Below, one piece after another: positions 46,494 to 56,802 of a DNA stretch of 64,000 nucleotides. The DNA comes from JAEUIG01 sp046349775 (GTDB lineage Bacteria; Planctomycetota; Planctomycetia; Planctomycetales; Planctomycetaceae): contig JAXMBS010000019.1 of NCBI GenBank assembly GCA_046349775.1, positions 1 through 64,000 on the forward strand. Direction: 5' to 3'. Under the pieces are notes generated by a model. That model was not told the origin of the DNA. It worked only from the letters and a program-made list of their open reading frames with translations, and ran no database searches. The position numbers and the translations under genes are program-made. How positions within the stretch are numbered: the stretch's first letter is position 1; every line of letters begins with the position of its first letter.

Positions 46494-47363
46494 ATGCCGA
46501 CCACACTCCCGCAGCACACACAGCATTCGCGGCGGTACGAACACAACAAGTTCGTCTATCCCGTGCTGTCGCGCCGCAGCCGCGGGATTTCGATTGGCGT
46601 GAATCTGAATCCCGACAAGGTCTGCAACTTCGATTGCATCTACTGCCAGGTGAATCGCCGCAGCGAAGCGGAGACGCGGTTTGTCGAGACCGATCGGCTG
46701 CTGCACGAACTGGCCGACATGCTCGATTTCGTCACCAGCGGCGAAATCTGGAACGACCCGCAATTTCAGGATGTCCCGGCCGAACTGAGGCGACTGAATG
46801 ACATTGCGTTCTCCGGGGACGGCGAGCCGACGACGTTCCGCAATTTCGATCAGATCGTGGAGCAAGCCGCGCAACTCAAGCGCGAAAAAGGGCTGGCCGA
46901 TGTGAAGCTGGTGCTGATTACGAACGCCAGCATGTTCCACCGCCCGGCGGTCCAGCGGGGACTCGCCATCCTCGACGCGAACAACGGCGAAATCTGGGCC
47001 AAGCTCGAAACCGGCACCGACGAGTATTATCAGCTCGTCGAGCGGACAAAGATTCCGTTCCGGCAAGTGCTGGACAACATCACCGCGGCGGCCTGCATTC
47101 GTCCGCTGGTGATCCAGAGCCTGTTCATGCGCATCAATGGCGAACCGCCGTCACATGCCGAGATCGGCGCATTCATCGACCGGCTGAACGAAATCCAATC
47201 GGCGGGTGGGCGCCTCAAGCTCGTGCAGGTCTACACTGTCGCCCGGCAGCCGGCCGAGTCCTTCGTTGCGCCCTTGAGCCACGACGAGGTCGATGCGCTG
47301 GCTGCCCGTGTCGCCGCGGGTGCACAGATTCCCGTCGAACGCTATTACGGGCCGGATGGCTGA
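46494..47363 (+). CDS. Radical SAM protein
   Basis: 289 residues from ATG 46494. CNFDCIYCQ is the CxxxCxxC cluster motif, followed by IAFSGDGEPTTF (SAM-binding glycine motif) and VLITNASMFHRP. The whole sequence resembles short TYW1/MoaA-like radical SAM proteins without extra clusters. Substrate not known. It is divergent to the zinc-finger gene, sharing a 238-bp intergenic segment. Confidence 0.82.
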   Translation: MPTTLPQHTQHSRRYEHNKFVYPVLSRRSRGISIGVNLNPDKVCNFDCIYCQVNRRSEAETRFVETDRLLHELADMLDFVTSGEIWNDPQFQDVPAELRRLNDIAFSGDGEPTTFRNFDQIVEQAAQLKREKGLADVKLVLITNASMFHRPAVQRGLAILDANNGEIWAKLETGTDEYYQLVERTKIPFRQVLDNITAAACIRPLVIQSLFMRINGEPPSHAEIGAFIDRLNEIQSAGGRLKLVQVYTVARQPAESFVAPLSHDEVDALAARVAAGAQIPVERYYGPDG

Positions 47364-47400
47364 TCGACGCGGATCCGCCATGAATACTCGCGCAACGAAC

Positions 47401-47427
47401 GAGCCACGGGGTTCAACCCCGTGGCTC
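47401..47427. repeat. Perfect intergenic hairpin after the radical SAM gene
   Basis: GAGCCACGGGGTT and AACCCCGTGGCTC pair perfectly over 13 bp with a one-base centre. No T-run follows in either direction. This is a common planctomycete intergenic element and may terminate the convergent transcripts. Confidence 0.7.
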
Positions 47428-47453
47428 CGGCGTCGATTGTTCGATGGCGCCGC

Positions 47454-47523
47454 GTAGGGTGGGCTGTGCCCACCATTTCTTTCGTCCACGCGGGTTTGAA
47501 TGGTGGGCAAAGCCCACCTTACC
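47454..47523. repeat. Second intergenic hairpin pair
   Basis: GTAGGGTGGGC...GCCCACC near 47454-47473 and AATGGTGGGCAAAGCCCACC near 47499-47519 each fold and also pair with each other. They end two bases before the cysC stop. Confidence 0.6.
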
Positions 47524-47525
47524 GA

Positions 47526-48137
47526 CTACAGACCCAGGATGCCCTTGCTCTCCAGAAACGCCACGACTTCCTGCGCGAGCTGGTCGATTCCCTTGGTGTT
47601 CGAGTCGAGGACCAGTTCCGGCTTCTCCGGCGCTTCGTACGGATCGTCGATCCCGGTGAAACCCTTGATCTCGCCGGCGCGGGCTTTCTTGTAGAGCCCC
47701 TTCGGATCGCGCTTCTCGCAGGTCTCGATCGAGGCGTTCACGTAGATCTCGATGAACTGACCGGGCTGCAGCAGCGCCCGCACCGCGTCGCGGTCCTTGC
47801 GGTACGGAGAAATGAACGCCGTGGAAGTGATCACCCCCGCGTCGGCGAACAGCTTGGCCACTTCGCCGATCCGGCGGATGTTTTCCGCCCGGTCGTCGGC
47901 CGAGAAGCCGAGGTTCTTGTTGAGGCCCATGCGGATGTTGTCGCCATCCAGCAGATAGGTGTGCTTGCCCATCTGGTGCAGGATGTGGTCGACCGTGTTG
48001 GCGATCGTGCTCTTGCCGCACGCGCTCAATCCGGTGAACCAGATGACCACTCCCTTGTGTCCCTTCAGTTTCTGGCGGTCTGCGCTGGAAACCTTGTGAT
48101 CGTGCCAGGTGACGTTCGTTGCAATCTGCTGGGCCAT
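47526..48137 (-). CDS. cysC: Adenylylsulfate kinase CysC
   Basis: 203 residues. P-loop WFTGLSACGKST, then LLDGDNIRMGLNKNLGFS and ENIRRIGEVAKLFADAG are conserved in APS kinases; FISPYRKDRDAVR follows. It makes PAPS from APS and ATP in the cytosol for sulfation or sulfate assimilation. CysN/CysD are not visible here. Confidence 0.95.
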   Translation of the reverse strand: MAQQIATNVTWHDHKVSSADRQKLKGHKGVVIWFTGLSACGKSTIANTVDHILHQMGKHTYLLDGDNIRMGLNKNLGFSADDRAENIRRIGEVAKLFADAGVITSTAFISPYRKDRDAVRALLQPGQFIEIYVNASIETCEKRDPKGLYKKARAGEIKGFTGIDDPYEAPEKPELVLDSNTKGIDQLAQEVVAFLESKGILGL

Positions 48138-48440
48138 GTGAGGGACTACGGTCTAGGGTCTAGGGACTAGGGTCTTTGGTGTGGGGGGGTGATGTTAGAG
48201 CATCCGGGAATACGTGGGAAGCGAATTCCGACCGGCCGAATGTTGACCGACAGGGGGCAGGAACGGACTTCGGCAAACAGTGTCCCGAACCGTGGAATGC
48301 AACGTCTTCGCCCACGAATAGCCGCAACGACGGCCGACCGGGATACTGGATGCAGCAGGACCAGACCTACTCCATTGACGACCGCTCCGAAACCACCGAT
48401 AACCGACCACCGACAACCGAAAACTGAAGATTGATCACTC
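48138..48440. other. Divergent intergenic segment between cysC and hisI
   Basis: 303 bp with promoters for both genes expected. It contains short direct repeats of TCTAGGG near 48150-48175 and of ACCGA near 48396-48421. No gene is supported; open frames here lack features. Confidence 0.5.
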
Positions 48441-48836
48441 ATGTCTGTTGAACTGAACGGCCCGGATTTTTCGAAATCCGAATTGATTCCCGCCATCGCC
48501 CAATGCGCGACGACCGGCGACGTCCTGATGATGGCCTGGATGAACCGCGAGTCCTACGACGAAACCCTCCGCACGGGGAAGGTCTGCTATTACTCCCGCA
48601 GCCGGAAGAAGCTGTGGCGCAAAGGGGAGGAGAGCGGGAATGTCCAGGTGTTGCGGTCGGTTTACTTCGACTGCGACGGCGACACAATTCTGCTGAAGGT
48701 CGACCAGCTCGGTGGGGCGGCCTGCCACGAGGGATACAAAAGCTGCTTTTTCCGCCGCGTTGAGCCGGCTTCCGGCACCGTCAGCGTAGAGGGGGATCGC
48801 GTGTTCGATCCCGCCGCGGTCTACGGCAAGAAGTGA
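48441..48836 (+). CDS. hisI: Phosphoribosyl-AMP cyclohydrolase HisI
   Basis: 131 residues. GDVLMMAWMNRESYDETLRT is the family start, SRSRKKLWRKGEESGN the phosphate site, DCDGDT the magnesium site, and ACHEGYKSCF carries the zinc cysteines. It opens the ring of PR-AMP in histidine biosynthesis. There is no fused HisE domain. Length is normal for the monofunctional enzyme. Confidence 0.96.
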   Translation: MSVELNGPDFSKSELIPAIAQCATTGDVLMMAWMNRESYDETLRTGKVCYYSRSRKKLWRKGEESGNVQVLRSVYFDCDGDTILLKVDQLGGAACHEGYKSCFFRRVEPASGTVSVEGDRVFDPAAVYGKK

Positions 48837-49015
48837 CGCCCGTAGCCCAATCGGGCCGATCGGCAGAATCTGCGCGTGGAATAGAACGGCAGATCCACTC
48901 GGCTAACTACCGCCGAAGGCACGTGTTGCGGCCAAGTGTGGCGTCGTCGCGCCTTGCTGTCGGCATTTGTGAAGACATACACGAGCGGAATTTCCAAATT
49001 GTGGGAGAACCCGTC

Positions 49016-49044
49016 TTGACCGTATCGGGGTGAATCCATATTTT
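49016..49044 (+). promoter_or_regulatory. Sigma70-type promoter
   Basis: TTGACC (49016-49021), a 17-bp spacer and TATTTT (49039-49044) are close to consensus, predicting a transcript start near 49051. No coding region begins soon after; a chain of hairpins does. Confidence 0.65.
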
Positions 49045-49050
49045 CCCGCC

Positions 49051-49267
49051 GCTCAATCGACGTCCACGAGACCTGATTGAGCGAGACACGTGTCGATTGC
49101 GAGCGGACTCGACTCCGCTGCAATCCGGGCGGGCCGCCGGCACGGATGCTGGCGTTCCCTTCCCTTCCTCAGGAGCCGCAAACAGCTGCACTGAATTCAC
49201 TGCCAATCGCCCCCGGAAATAGCTTGAGTCCTCCGCCCCCCTGGGACTCGCTGTTTCCGGGTTTTTT
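49051..49267 (+). ncRNA. Candidate structured small RNA of about 220 nt
   Basis: From the predicted start the RNA can fold into successive hairpins: GCTCAATC/GATTGAGC (49051-49058 with 49075-49082), the palindrome GACACGTGTC, then GATTGC-g-AGCGGA/TCCGCT-GCAATC (49095-49125), which pairs perfectly apart from one bulge, then GCCGGC/GCTGGC, and last an intrinsic terminator. No frame in it resembles a protein. It does not match the parts of tmRNA, RNase P, SRP or 6S RNA that I can recall. The class is unknown. Confidence 0.55.
49212..49267 (+). terminator. Strong intrinsic terminator
   Basis: Outer stem CCCGGAAATAGC/GCTGTTTCCGGG (11 pairs plus one G-T) and inner stem GAGTCC/GGACTC are followed by six T (49262-49267). 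The hisI stop lies 375 bp upstream, too far for a simple hisI terminator, so it more likely ends the RNA starting near 49051. Confidence 0.8.
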
Positions 49268-49469
49268 CTTTGGCTGCCGTGTGCATAATGGTTTGCGCAC
49301 GGCAGTTTTTTGTTTTGCTGCGTATTGGCACCGCCTGGCCGATCCGGCGTCAGAAACGCGGCCCGAAGCGCGGTATCGCGGTAGCAGTCGCGTTACTCGA
49401 GACCGTCAGTCGCGGCAAGCCCAGAGTCCGGTGGCAGAGGCGTCCGCGAGACGCAAACAGGGTACTGCT

Positions 49470-50150
49470 ATGAAATCCGCGTCGAAAAAGCTGGCAATGC
49501 TCGTGCTGCTGCTGCTGCTCCTCGCCGGGTGCGTGGTCGGCGATGCGCTGACGACCCTGACGATCCAGCCGGATGGTTCGGCCGAATTGGTCATCGTGCG
49601 TTCCAATCTGCACTCCACCGAACAGGGGGAGAAGGCCGTAAAGGAGATCGCTGACTTCCAGTCCGAATTTGATGGCCGGTCGAACGACGAAAGCCGGCGC
49701 GTCCGAGACGCTGGTGGCAGCGTCGTCACTGCCGCCTGGATTCGCCGGGAGACGCCGCTGGCGAATCTCTTTCACGCCAGGTTTCCGTCTGCTGCCGCGC
49801 TGGAGCGGTACTGGTCGATCCGCAGCGACGACGGTCAGTCGCAAGTTACTGCCCGATTCCACTCGAACGGTGCTCACCGACGTCTGACGTTTCTCGTGAC
49901 AGCGCCGCAGGATGCCGGTGCGGAACCTCCCGCTGCCACCGTTGACGTCCGCGAAGTTCAGCGATCGCAGGCCAATGGAATCTCCAGCACTCGCATCGCC
50001 GTCGCGGGTGGCCGCATCACCGGTGCCCGCGGCTTTGCGATCGCCGATGACAAGCAATCGGCGGTGCTGAATGCTGCGGAGATTGCAGAATCACTCCAAA
50101 TCGGGAAAGGGACCGCCGAACTGTTCCTGGAGTGGGACGTTCAGGAGTGA
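49470..50150 (+). CDS. Hypothetical lipoprotein
   Basis: ATG 49470 begins a lipoprotein signal, KLAMLVLLLLLLAGC, with Cys in the lipobox. The mature part (about 205 residues) starts TTLTIQPDGSAELVIVRSN, a pattern seen in planctomycete lipoproteins with a beta-rich N-terminus. No domain recognised. The longer frame to 49077 is rejected. Frame intact. Confidence 0.7.
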   Translation: MKSASKKLAMLVLLLLLLAGCVVGDALTTLTIQPDGSAELVIVRSNLHSTEQGEKAVKEIADFQSEFDGRSNDESRRVRDAGGSVVTAAWIRRETPLANLFHARFPSAAALERYWSIRSDDGQSQVTARFHSNGAHRRLTFLVTAPQDAGAEPPAATVDVREVQRSQANGISSTRIAVAGGRITGARGFAIADDKQSAVLNAAEIAESLQIGKGTAELFLEWDVQE

Positions 50151-50207
50151 TGGCCAAAGAGATCGTCGGCGGGGAGAATCGGGTGCCGCGGCGGCGCACG
50201 GCCGCGT

Positions 50208-50465
50208 CTACTCCGACTGCCGTGCCTTTGGCGGTTCCGGTTGCCCCATGAGTCGCTCGAATTCCGACTGCGGTCGCTCAGACACTTCCGGTCCGCGCTG
50301 TTGGCGCCGCGATCCACCTCCTTGCTGGCGCCGGGTTTCGAGTGCCTCTTCGATCAGCACGCGAGCCATTGCCATGATCGATCGCTGCTCCAATTTTGAC
50401 AGCGCGGCAAGCTCATCGTGAGTCGATTCCGCGACGCGAACATTAATGACCGTCCCGCTCGCCAT
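50208..50465 (-). CDS. Ribbon-helix-helix (CopG/Arc-like) protein
   Basis: 85 residues. VINVRVAESTHDELAALSKL and then QRSIMAMARVLIEEAL fit the strand-helix-helix pattern of DNA-binding RHH proteins. The C-terminal half is Arg/Gln-rich. No toxin partner is adjacent, so antitoxin status is not supported; a free regulator is as likely. Confidence 0.6.
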   Translation of the reverse strand: MASGTVINVRVAESTHDELAALSKLEQRSIMAMARVLIEEALETRRQQGGGSRRQQRGPEVSERPQSEFERLMGQPEPPKARQSE

Positions 50466-50805
50466 TTCTGCTCCTTCTTAGTGTTAGCAGCAGCCCCCGG
50501 CAGCATACTCTCGCCAAGGGGGGCACGTCTGTCTTCAAATCGGCCCAGTCGGCCGACTGACCGGCGAACTCCGAGATTGACAGGTACGGCTGATTCCACC
50601 AGCCGAATCACCACCTCCGCCATGTCGCACCGCCAAACGTCATGTGCGGTAGTCTTTCGACGCAGCCGCACATGGCTTCGACGACCGGAAAATGAGGCCA
50701 TGCGGCCGTCTTCTGGTAGCGATCGATGCATGCGAATCTTGTTTGTGTCCAACGCTTCCCGGTCGATTTACCATCAACCATCCCAGCGCACTGGGATACG
50801 CCCCG
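50466..50805. other. Gene-free segment between RHH gene and RND exporter
   Basis: 340 bp without a supported gene. A small hairpin ATCCCAG-CGCA-CTGGGAT lies near 50779-50797, just past the exporter stop; no T-run is present. Confidence 0.45.
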
Positions 50806-53099
50806 TCATCCGATTCGCAGAGGCACCCACTTCAGCAAGAGCGGCAGCAGCACCAGGTTGCCGATCAGGCCGCCGAGCATCGCCAGGCTCACCAGCACTC
50901 CGAAATAGATCAGCGGGATGAAGTTCGACAGGCACAGTACGACGAAGCCGACCATCAGCGCCAGGTTGGAAAACAGCAGTGCTAGGCCGACCCCCTGGTG
51001 CGTATCGCGCACAGCGTGTTCGTGGTCCATTCCCAGTTCGCGCGCGCGGCGATAATCGACGAGATAATGGATGCTCGAATCGATCGTCAGCCCCATCGAT
51101 ACGCTGGCGATCATCGCCGTTCCCAGGTTGATCGGCAGGCCGAACCAGCCCAGGCAGCCGACGACCAGCAGAATCGGAATGACGTTCGGGATCAGCGACG
51201 CGACGCCAATCCAGAAGCCGCGGAACGCAATCCCCATTGCCAAAGTGATACCCATCGCCCCGACGAGAAAGCTCTGCAATTGATCACCCAGCAGGCTGGA
51301 GATCATCCTTGCAATCAGCACATACAGACCGGTCACACTGGACTCTGGAAACACTTTTTGGGCGCGACGCTGCACTTCCTCAATCAGCCCCAGCTTGATC
51401 TCGGCCGGTTTTTGTTCGCGTGCCCGGAGGAACAGCCGCATCCGCTTCTCGACCGGATTGTACAACTGCAATTCGTAATCCGGTTGAATCTGCCGTAACG
51501 CTGCACGGCTTCTCGTCGATCGTTTTGCCATGCTTTTCGGGATGAAATCAAGGCCGTCCGTGAGCGCGTACACCTTCGAGAGCTTTGTTCCGTCCGGCAT
51601 CTCTATCCGCCGCAGTTCAACTGCCAGCCCCCGAACTTTGTCCAGGAACTCATCGTTCAGTACTTCCGGCGCGGCAAACTGACTTCCAGTTGCCAGTCCA
51701 CTCTAGCTTGGATTCAAAAAAGTCGAGCGACTTCCGCACCGGGCTGGAAGCCCGGAAGTTCTTGCTGAAGTCGGTTTCCACGGTCAGCCGTGTGGTTCGA
51801 GAGCCGCAAAGCCGAGCAACAACGCTGAGACCGCGACGACGGTCTTCAGGGATACAGTTCCAATCCACGCGTGACGGCTCCCAAACGCCCGCGACCATGT
51901 GCGACTCCGCCGGTGCGTACCGCGGATCGGCATCGATCTGACCGAACAGTACGCCGCCGGGCAGCGCGCTTAGCTTAATCCCACCGCCAACGGCATCGGC
52001 GTGCCGATGCCCATCATGATTGCAAAGCTGCGCACCGGCACGATTTCGCTGGTGAGTAAGACCATGAAGCCGATGGCGGTCGTGGCGCATGCCCAGAAAA
52101 TCGCCGGCGGCAGCTTGATCACAGTCTCGCGGAAAGACGCGACGCGGTCGTGCAGCCGGCGATGATCGCGGAAATTTATGGTCACGTGCATCACCAGCGC
52201 GATCACGATGATCGTCACCCAGCGGAGTTGAGCAGCATCGAGCTGACCATGCTCAGCTTGAGCCCGCTAACCGCCAGCGATGCCCGCGTCCAGATGATCG
52301 TGACGTGTACAACCAGGAGCGGCAGGATCACCCTGCAGGCTGGAAGATTACGGAATCGATGATCAGCAATGCCGACGTCCACCAGCCGAGTGGAGGAGTC
52401 GCTCTCGACATAGCGGAACATGTCGTTGAGCTGCACGGCCTCGCCGACGACGTGCGCCGGTGGATCGTGCGCTTCGGCCAGTTCGCGGATGCGTCGCAGA
52501 GTGACCGTCCGCTCTGCCGCCGACTGATTGGGCAACAGCCGCAGCATGATCGACGTCGTCTGCGACTCTTTGCCGTCCGGCAACTTTTCGCCAATCAGCA
52601 CGTTGCGGGAGAACTCGATCAGGCTGCCGCGCAGCACGCGGCCGACGAGGGTCGGAGAAACCGCGACAGGTCGCGGAAGGCCGGCGCTCGTCGATGTTCA
52701 AGACGGTCGCGGGGTCTTCGTCGCAGCGAAGTCAAGTCTGGGTGTGACGCGGCACGGCGTCGCCAAGGTGCTGCTCGACGCAGAACAGCTCCGGCTCGCG
52801 GAAGTTCCGGGCGAATTCGCGCAGCGCCGCCAGCCGTTCGGCCGTGAGTAGGTCTGGTTCCTCCCAGGCGATCATCACGAACTCGTCGCCGCCGAACGTC
52901 CGCTTGCTTTCGGTCCAGTTGACGAGGTCCGGGTCACCGGGGCGTAGAAGGACTCGATGGCTTCGTCCAGCTTCAGCGAATTGGACGGGCCAACCGCCAG
53001 AACCGTAATCACGATCGCCGCGAAGAACAGCCAGTTCCGCCACACGAGCAGCCAGTCCGCCATGCGAACGAGGATCGGGTGGCGTCGTTCGCTGGACAT
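50806..53099 (-). pseudogene. RND-superfamily (MMPL-type) exporter, multiply frameshifted
   Basis: Pieces of one transporter line up from ATG 53099: MADWLLVWRNWLFFAAIVIT (first helix), TFGGDEFVMIAWEEPDLL, ERTVTLRRIRELAEAHDPPA, MVSSMLL, TAIGFMVLLTSEIVPVRSF, and a long intact C-terminal part (50806-51600) with VGAMGITLAMGIAFRGFW, MIASVSMGLTIDSSIHYLVDY (RND core motif with Asp) and five helices. At least five frame changes occur between 51600 and 53000. The whole would be about 765 residues, exporting lipids or hydrophobic compounds. Non-essential, so real decay is possible, but all neighbours show similar damage. Confidence 0.75.
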
Positions 53100-53435
53100 C
53101 GGCGGTGAGGAATCGCGAGCTGCTCGAGGTGAAAACTCGAGCCGCCTGCCGATGCGATCCGGCAGCGGGCCCGCAGAACTCGAAGCCGCCGTTACTTTCG
53201 GCGGCCGTCGCAAGTCTCCCGCGACGCCAAGAGAATACATCGGCGTGCCGAAACCGGCCAGAGGAGCGGCGGAAACAGGGCCGGGCTGCTGAAACGGAAC
53301 GACACAAACGACACCATCTTCGCGACCAGTGCGATCGGACCGCTCGCTATACTGGGGAATGTGGAACTGCCCCGATGCCGAATGCGGCTACCGCCATTCG
53401 ACATTGGGACATTTGGTCTTTTATTGCAGGCCCCA

Positions 53436-53802
53436 ATGCCTGAAGACATCGTCCTGACCGGTGACCAGATCAATCAGGCACTGGCTTCCCTGCCGGGCTG
53501 GGAAATCCGCGACGGCTGGCTGCGCCGCAAGTACGTCACGCCCGGCTGGCCGCATACGCTGCTGCTGGCGAACGCGATCGGCCACGCGGCTGAAGCGGCC
53601 TGGCATCATCCCGACCTGGAACTCGGCTACGCTCAAGTCGTCGTGAAATTGCAGACGCATCGCGTCAAAGGGATCACGCAGAGCGACGTCGATCTGGCGC
53701 GCCGCGTTCAGGAGATTGCGCTGTGGAAGCCGGGAACGGATTCGGCAACAGCTGAGCTTTCCGAAGAATTGGGTGCAGCAGAAGGGGAGGTGCAACAAGT
53801 AA
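53436..53802 (+). CDS. Pterin-4-alpha-carbinolamine dehydratase
   Basis: ATG 53436. LTGDQINQALASLPGWEIRD, then AEAAWHHPDLELGYAQVVVKLQTH with the active-site HHP motif, then SDVDLARRVQEIA, are typical PCD. The frame as sequenced stays open to 54098, but the family ends near here, a stop TAA at 53800-53802 is one frame away, and 9-bp repeats start at 53806, so an indel near the end is likely. PCD dehydrates 4a-hydroxy-pterin; the next gene is a pterin-binding protein. Confidence 0.82.
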
Positions 53803-53805
53803 AGA

Positions 53806-53823
53806 CGTACGAACAGTGCGAAA
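53806..53823. repeat. Two units of the 9-bp repeat
   Basis: CGTACGAAC and AGTGCGAAA, the same unit type as the arrays at 40571-40662, lying between the PCD gene and the next. Confidence 0.5.
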
Positions 53824-53895
53824 GGTCCGTGACTGGTTTCACACCGGACCACCAGATACCGGACCACCAGGCACCAAACGATCAGGCACTGCCAG

Positions 53896-55230
53896 CTGCC
53901 GACGCGGCTGCTTATTCATCACCGGCAAACTTGCAGAACGGTCCGTGCGCCGGGTGCTGGGGGACGCCGCGCGCGGCTGGGGCGATGGTGCGATCGCTGT
54001 CGCTGGGCCACTGTCGGCGATGCACCGGTGGGTCGCCGCAAGCTGACAGTGAACAAGCAATACGATCGAGCGATCCTGCCGGGCTGGTGCCAGGGTGATC
54101 TGGAAATGTTGTCTGAACATTCGGCGTGCCGTTTGAGCGCGGACCGAAGGACGTTCGCGAGCTGTCGGTATACCTGGGAGCCGCGCAGCACCGCCGGACA
54201 CCTCGGCGGACGACATCGAGATTCTGGCCGAGATCAACCATGCGCGCGACTCACCGATGAACAGGTCGTTGCCGCAGCGCGCCGGTATCGCGACAGCGGC
54301 GGATGTCATCGACCTCGGCTGTATTCCAGGGAGTCCTGGTCGCGCGCCGGCGAAGTCGCACAGTTGCTGCGGCGAAGGATTTCGCGTCTCGATCGACAGT
54401 TTTGATCGCGCGGAGGTGGAAGCAGCGGTGAGCGCCGGCGCGGAGCTCGTCCTCAGCGTGAACCGTTCCAATCTCGACTGGGCCATAGGGCTCGCAGCGG
54501 AGCTGGTCGCGATCCCGGATACGCCGCAACAGCTCGACTCGCTGGCAGCGACGGTTGACGAGCTCCGCTCGCGCGGCCGGCGGTTTCGCATCGATCCGAT
54601 CATTGAGCCGATCGGTTGCGGATTTGCGACGTCGCTGGCGCGGTACTACGAAGCGCGGCGGCGCTGGCCCGACATCCCGATGCTGATGGGGGTCGGCAAC
54701 ATCACCGAAATGGCCGAGGTCGACAGCGCCGGCGTGTCGCTGGTCCTCGCGGCACTCTGCCAGGAGCTCGACATCCGCAGCGTGCTGACGACGGAAGTGA
54801 TCAACTGGGCATCGTCGGCGGTGCGCGAGTTCGATATCGCGCGGCGGCTCGTCAAGCATGCGATCGATCACGGCACGCCGGCCAAGCATGTCGATTCGAA
54901 GCTGGTGCTGCTGCGCGATCCGCAGGTCCAGGAGTTTGGCGATGCGGAGCTGCTGGAACTGGCGGCCGGACTAACCGATCCGAACTTCCGCATCTTCGTG
55001 GAGCGGGGCGAGATGCACGTGATGAACCGCGACGGCTACTGGCGGGGGACTGATCCGTTCGAATTGTTTGACCAGTTTTCGGCCGCCGCAAACTCGACGC
55101 CAGCCACGCGTTCTACTTGGGTTACGAACTGGCGAAGGCGGTGACGGCGCTCACGCTCTCCAAGCAATACACGCAGGACCAGCCGCTGCAGTGGGGATTC
55201 CTGACGCGTGCCGAGCCGAGCGCCCACGAA
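53896..55230 (+). CDS. DUF6513 plus dihydropteroate-synthase-like protein (frameshifted)
   Basis: Fragments in order: LFITGKLAERSVRRVLGD (start of DUF6513, near 53905), ILPGWCQGDLE, LTDEQVVAAARRYRDSG, then ESWSRAGEVAQLL, then the pterin-binding barrel in one clean frame from about 54360 (FRVSIDSFDRAEVEAAVSAG, LSVNRSN, FRIDPIIEPIGCGFATSLAR, MLMGVGNITEMAEVDSAG), and finally HAFYLGYELAKAVTALTLSK after a shift near 55085. This pairing of domains occurs in planctomycetes and is linked with tetrahydromethanopterin-type cofactor synthesis. Start and end are approximate. The exact reaction is not known. Confidence 0.72.
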
Positions 55231-55453
55231 CGGCGGTCGAGGATTCAGGAACCGGGATCCAGATTCAGAAGTGAGTGCCGGTCCCAAAACTGGGTGTGGG
55301 TGGCCGAGGTCGGATCGCAAACGTGCAGTCGAGTTCAGCGTTTTGGCGATTCGCACCTCCAGTATGCGACGCGGCAATTCAACTGCACGCCATCCGTTAT
55401 TCTTCATTAGATCTACCCCGACTCGTGAATCCCGAATCCTGAATCCATTCCGC

Positions 55454-56396
55454 ATGGCGCAATCCCGACCACTTCAAAGTCCGCCCTCCAGAAGACCAAG
55501 GACGTCCTCCATGCGGACGTCCGCGACCTGTTCAAGGCGGGCGTGATCCTCGACAGGCGGAAACAAGAGTTCACCGCGGCCTGATCCGCACGGACATGGG
55601 AGTCGTCGCCGCCGGAGCCGATCGTCGACGAATTGCGGACGAAGTTCGGCGGCCGCACGGTCAATCCGGAGGACATCTGGAACGTCGTCCGCACCAAGCT
55701 CAAGGAGATCCTGCGCGGCGACGATGTCCGCTGGGACGCAGACGATCCGCACATCGCCGCTCAAGCTGGCGACCGAGGGACCGACGGTTATCCTGGTTTG
55801 CGGAGTCAACGGCGTCGGCAAGCCACCTCCATCGCCAAACTCGCCTACTACCTGCAACGCCGGCAAGAAGGTCGTCCTGGCGGCCGGAGACACGTTTCGC
55901 GCGACAGCCGTTGAGCAGCTCACGATGTGGAGCGCAGCGGCTGAAGTACGCGAGATCGTCACCAAGCCGTCGGGGACCGATCCGGCCGCCGTCGCCTTTG
56001 AGGGGGTCGATCGAGCCATCCTGTCGATGCGGACGTGGCAATTATCGACACGGCCGGCCGGCTCCGAACGCACCAGAACCTGATGCAGGAACTGGGCAAG
56101 ATTCACCGCGTCATCGGCAAACGGCTGCCGGGCGCGCCGCACGAGAGTCTGCTGGTTCTCGATGCCACGACAGGCCAGAACGGACTGAGCCAGGCGGCAA
56201 AGTTCTCCGAAGCCGCACAATGTACCGGAATCGTGCTGGCGAAGCTGGACGGCACTGCCAAAGGGGGCGTCGTCGTCGCGATCCGCCAGCAGATGGGGAT
56301 TCCCGTCAAGTACGTCGGCCTCGGTGAAAAGGTGGACCAGCTGGCGGCTCTTTTCGCCAGATGAGTTCGTGGACGCGGCTGTTCTCAGACGACTGA
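55454..56396 (+). CDS. ftsY: Signal recognition particle receptor FtsY, frameshifted
   Basis: ATG 55454. Pieces: LQKTKDVLHADVRDLFK, IVDELRTKFGGRTVNPEDIW, VILVCGVNGVGK (G1, frame lost at the next base), KKVVLAAGDTFRATAVEQL, AAVAFEGVDRAI, AIIDTAGRLRTHQNLMQELG (G3), LLVLDATTGQNGLSQAAKF, GIVLAKLDGTAKGG (G4) and VKYVGLGEKVDQLAALF; LFSPDEFVDA precedes the stop at 56394-56396 after one more shift. At least five indels. FtsY is the membrane-associated GTPase receiving ribosome-SRP complexes and is essential in most bacteria, so sequence error is the best explanation. No acidic N-terminal A domain is seen, as in compact FtsY. Confidence 0.85.
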
Positions 56397-56802
56397 CGCG
56401 TCCCGACTGGCGCGTGTCGCCATCGCAGCAATACGCGCATGTTTGGGCAGTGGCTTCTTCACAGGCCGGCGGCCTGCGATGGCGCGCTGCTCAGCAGTCG
56501 CGCGTTAATGCTCAGTGCAGCGGCACTTGCGGCGTCGCGCGTGGCCCGGTCCGGTTGTAACGGTTGTGCCGCGTGTAAGGTGGTCAGGAAATCCGCCGCT
56601 TTCGGCAATGAATTGCGACGATTCCACGACGCAGACCAGTCGCGGCTCGGAGCGACGCTTCGGCCATTTCTGCCAGCGGCGATGCGTCACTTGCCGGATC
56701 ATTCAGGTCCGACACGGAAACACAGGGGCCGTCGGCGGACAGCGATGACCACCACAGTTTGGAACGCCGGTCGCTCGCCCGCGTTCCCTTCAGGGACGAC
56801 AC
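56397..56802. other. Gene-free or unreadable segment between ftsY and the porin
   Basis: 406 bp. One frame contains ALMLSAAALAASRVARSGCNGCAAC, which looks like a damaged lipoprotein leader, but nothing after it supports a protein. The porin promoter should lie here. Confidence 0.4.

Noticed and set aside
50208..50465. Antitoxin of a toxin-antitoxin pair
   Set aside because: The ribbon-helix-helix fold fits, but no short toxin-like gene overlaps or adjoins it.
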